Origin: an uncultured Clostridia bacterium | GTDB taxonomy: Bacteria > Bacillota > Clostridia > UMGS1810 | Assembly: GCA_934463115.1 (NCBI GenBank) | Contig: CAKSIN010000047.1 | Span: 1-6,683 of the forward strand | Length of the DNA: 6,683 nucleotides | Direction: 5' to 3' | Shown: piece by piece, positions 5,212 to 6,683 of the stretch | Layout: every line of letters begins with the position of its first letter | Numbering within the stretch: the first letter of the stretch is position 1 | The notes under the pieces: model-generated | Told to the model about the DNA's origin: nothing | The model's database searches: none | What the model saw: only the letters and a program-made list of their open reading frames with translations | Position numbers and translations under genes: made by a program

Positions 5212-6063
5212 ATGAAAAATTTATATACTGAAATAAACGATTCCACAAATTTTTCATCGGCAAAATTTTTGAACATAAACAACTGCGAAAGGTCGCGCGT
5301 CACAAGCAGTCCGTACACAGTGCTGCGCCGCCGCGGACGCTTGGATTTTCAGATTATTTATGTTAATTCCGGCATTTTAAAAGCGGAGGTAAACGGCAGA
5401 AACATATGTGCCGAAAAAGGGGACGTTATAATTTACAAACCGCACGAAAAACAGTGCTACACCTTTGACAGGCCCGACATCGAAACGTACTGGGTTCATT
5501 TTTCGGGTATGGGTGCGGAGGAAATTTTAAAACGCGCGGATTTATGGATAAAATCGGTGTATGCAACGGAGAACGGAAACAGAATAACTGCGCTTTTTGA
5601 CGAAATGATAAAAGAGAAAACGCTGAAAAACTACCGATACGAAATGTTTTGCGAGGCAAAGCTCATTGAAATAATCGCTGAAATTTCACGGTTTGCAACG
5701 TCGGATAAAAACGCGGAAAAACCGCAGCAAAAGCTTATTTACGGCATAATTGAAAAAATGCGCGACGACTTTGCGCGCAACATACAAATCGATGAATATG
5801 CAGTTCTTTGCGGATTGAGCCGTTCGCGGTTTGAGCATTTGTTTAAGGAGGTTACAGGCCTCACACCGCACAGATACTTAACAAAAATACGGTTTGACAA
5901 GGCGCGTTATCTTTTGTCCAACACAAATCTTAACGTTTCGGAAATCAGCTATATGACCGGTTTTTCCGATTCGCTTTACTTCAGTCGCCTTTTCAGAAAA
6001 AAATTCGGCACGCCGCCGAGCGAATACAGAAAAAACGGAGGTCTGCCGCATTTTTCTCTGTAA
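5212..6063 (+). CDS. AraC-family transcriptional regulator with cupin sensor domain
   Basis: A 283-residue, apparently intact regulator. The N-terminal part (about 35-100) is a cupin-like arabinose-binding fold: strands around FQIIYVNSGILKAEV (46-60), a GDVIIYKPHEKQCYTF block (70-85) and YWVHFSG (93-99). A helical linker (about 125-185) follows. The C-terminal AraC DNA-binding domain has two helix-turn-helix motifs at about 191-275: IDEYAVLCGLSRSRFEHLFK, GLTPHRYLTKIRFDKARYLL, then VSEISYMTGFSDSLYFSRLF with KFGTPPSEYRK, the classic family signature. Such regulators bind a sugar through the cupin and control adjacent catabolic genes. Divergent placement 142 bp from the GH4 alpha-galactosidase implies control of that gene by an alpha-galactoside, as MelR controls melA in enterobacteria; the ligand is not shown by the sequence. 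No convincing intrinsic terminator follows the stop. Confidence 0.93.
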   Translation: MKNLYTEINDSTNFSSAKFLNINNCERSRVTSSPYTVLRRRGRLDFQIIYVNSGILKAEVNGRNICAEKGDVIIYKPHEKQCYTFDRPDIETYWVHFSGMGAEEILKRADLWIKSVYATENGNRITALFDEMIKEKTLKNYRYEMFCEAKLIEIIAEISRFATSDKNAEKPQQKLIYGIIEKMRDDFARNIQIDEYAVLCGLSRSRFEHLFKEVTGLTPHRYLTKIRFDKARYLLSNTNLNVSEISYMTGFSDSLYFSRLFRKKFGTPPSEYRKNGGLPHFSL

Positions 6064-6168
6064 TTTTTTCTTTCGCCTTTTCGGCTTGCTGCCCGGTTAA
6101 GTATACAAAATTTTTAACCCTGATTCACAATCACTTGATATGTAATTATTCTTTTATCGCAAAAATTA
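6064..6168. other. Intergenic stretch after the regulator
   Basis: AT-rich, with no coding frame of note. A weak GCC-TTTTC-GGC hairpin follows a T-rich run rather than preceding one, so it is not a good terminator. ACAATCAC and TTGATATGT (6127-6143) resemble words in the divergent region before the regulator. Confidence 0.4.
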
Positions 6169-6198
6169 TTGACAACAACACAGATTATTTGATAGAAT
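6169..6198 (+). promoter_or_regulatory. Promoter of the small cysteine protein gene, with dyad over the -10
   Basis: TTGACA (6169-6174), an 18-nt spacer and TAGAAT (6193-6198). A dyad TTGATA (6189-6194) and TATCAA (6203-6208) straddles the -10 box and likely start, a typical operator position. A GAGG site (6217-6220) lies 7 nt before the ATG at 6228. Confidence 0.55.
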
Positions 6199-6227
6199 AA
6201 CATATCAAAGCAAATTGAGGTTTTAAA

Positions 6228-6377
6228 ATGAACAGAGAAACAAACTGCGAAAATTGTATGAATTATACATATGATGAGGATTACGATGAATATGTGTGCA
6301 TTGCCGATATCGACGAGGACGAGTATTACCGCGGTGTGTCATCTCGTAATCAGAATCACCACAAATTCCAAACATAA
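6228..6377 (+). pseudogene. DUF6472-like small cysteine protein, 3' end replaced by IS3 sequence
   Basis: The 49-codon frame starts MNRETNCENCMNY, then YDEDYDEYVC and DIDEDEYYR. This matches the conserved start of the small DUF6472 family of Clostridia, which has a CxxC pair (here Cys7, Cys10) and a third Cys (Cys24) before an acidic DEDE segment. Family members, as recalled, continue with a phenylalanine-rich stretch holding a further Cys (CPYF) and a DEYxIVRKQ tail, about 60-65 residues in all. Here, after about codon 35 the reading frame enters transposase DNA out of frame (GVSSRNQNHHKFQT) and stops at 6375. The second half of the presumed zinc site is lost. Promoter and ribosome binding site remain intact, so a truncated product may be made. 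Family assignment is from memory of the motif; function of the family is not established. Confidence 0.65.
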
Positions 6378-6683
6378 TTATGCTGTTTCACCCAACATCC
6401 TCAAGAGAGATTTCACAGCTGACAAGCCTAATCAAAAGTGGGTTGGCTATATTACCTACATACCCACTGACGATGGTTGGCTTTATGCCGCAATCGTGAA
6501 AGACTTGTGCCTTAAGAAGATTGTCGGCTACTTCTTTTCAAGCCGCATTGACACCAATCTTACCGTTACTGCGCTTAAGATGGCTGTAAATCGTCAAAAA
6601 CCTCATGACAACCTGATTTTTCACAGCGACCGCGGTGTTCAGTATGCATCCGCAGGTTACCGCGAAGCATTAGCAGAGTACAA
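6331..6683 (+). pseudogene. IS3-family transposase (OrfB) fragment, 5'-truncated and continuing off the window
   Basis: The frame from about 6334, clearly recognisable from 6358 (TTNSKHNYAV) to the window end, is the integrase core of an IS3-family transposase: ADKPNQKWVGYITYIPTDDG, LYAAIVKDLCLKKIVGYFFS, IDTNLTVTALKMAVNRQKP and IFHSDRGVQYASAGYREAL. OrfA and the N-terminal helix-turn-helix part of OrfB are absent and no start codon or ribosome binding site is present. The family's WVGDITY carries the first catalytic Asp; here codon 6448-6450 is TAT, giving WVGYITY, so that Asp is Tyr. The second Asp (HSDRG, 6628-6630) is intact. Its RGVQYAS differs from the RGSQYTS of the remnant at 2840, so the two come from different IS3-type elements. 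Confidence 0.82.

Overview
The window looks like chromosomal DNA of a low-to-moderate GC Gram-positive anaerobe of the class Clostridia, probably a gut or rumen member of the Oscillospirales/Ruminococcaceae type. This is inferred from strong AGGAGG-type ribosome binding sites, AT-rich promoters with 17-nt spacers, a small cysteine protein resembling the DUF6472 family, and the IS256 and IS3 family fragments. No rRNA, tRNA or CRISPR array was seen.

Region 1 (1-2498, + strand) is a tight three-gene operon. It encodes a HEAT-repeat protein cut by the window edge, a TMEM43-like two-pass membrane protein, and a small two-pass membrane protein with a winged-helix-like middle and a C-terminal zinc ribbon. 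Gaps are 21 and 2 nt. The function is unknown; a membrane-associated complex is the simplest inference.

Region 2 (2499-3710) is a graveyard of insertion sequences. It starts with about 160 bp of decayed sequence. Next comes an IS3-family remnant: the left end with two promoter-like sequences, a large internal deletion and a -1 frameshift in the transposase. It is followed by an IS256-family remnant: the transposase C-terminus with an in-frame internal deletion of about 45 residues, a 195-nt noncoding 3' tail with two strong stem-loops, and a recognisable right terminal repeat.

Region 3 (3711-6063) is an intact sugar-utilisation pair. A GH4-family alpha-galactosidase (MelA type, - strand) is transcribed divergently from an AraC-family regulator (+ strand). 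Clear promoters on both strands share a 142-bp intergenic region. The regulator probably controls the glycosidase in response to an alpha-galactoside.

Region 4 (6064-6683) holds a promoter and the first ~35 codons of a DUF6472-like small cysteine protein. This runs directly into the middle of another, different IS3-family transposase, which lacks its N-terminus, has the first catalytic Asp replaced by Tyr, and continues off the window.

No obviously new defence or enzymatic system is visible. The points most worth a second look are the HEAT/TMEM43/zinc-ribbon operon, the structured 3' tail of the IS256 element, and motifs shared by the regulator promoter and the downstream small-gene promoter.
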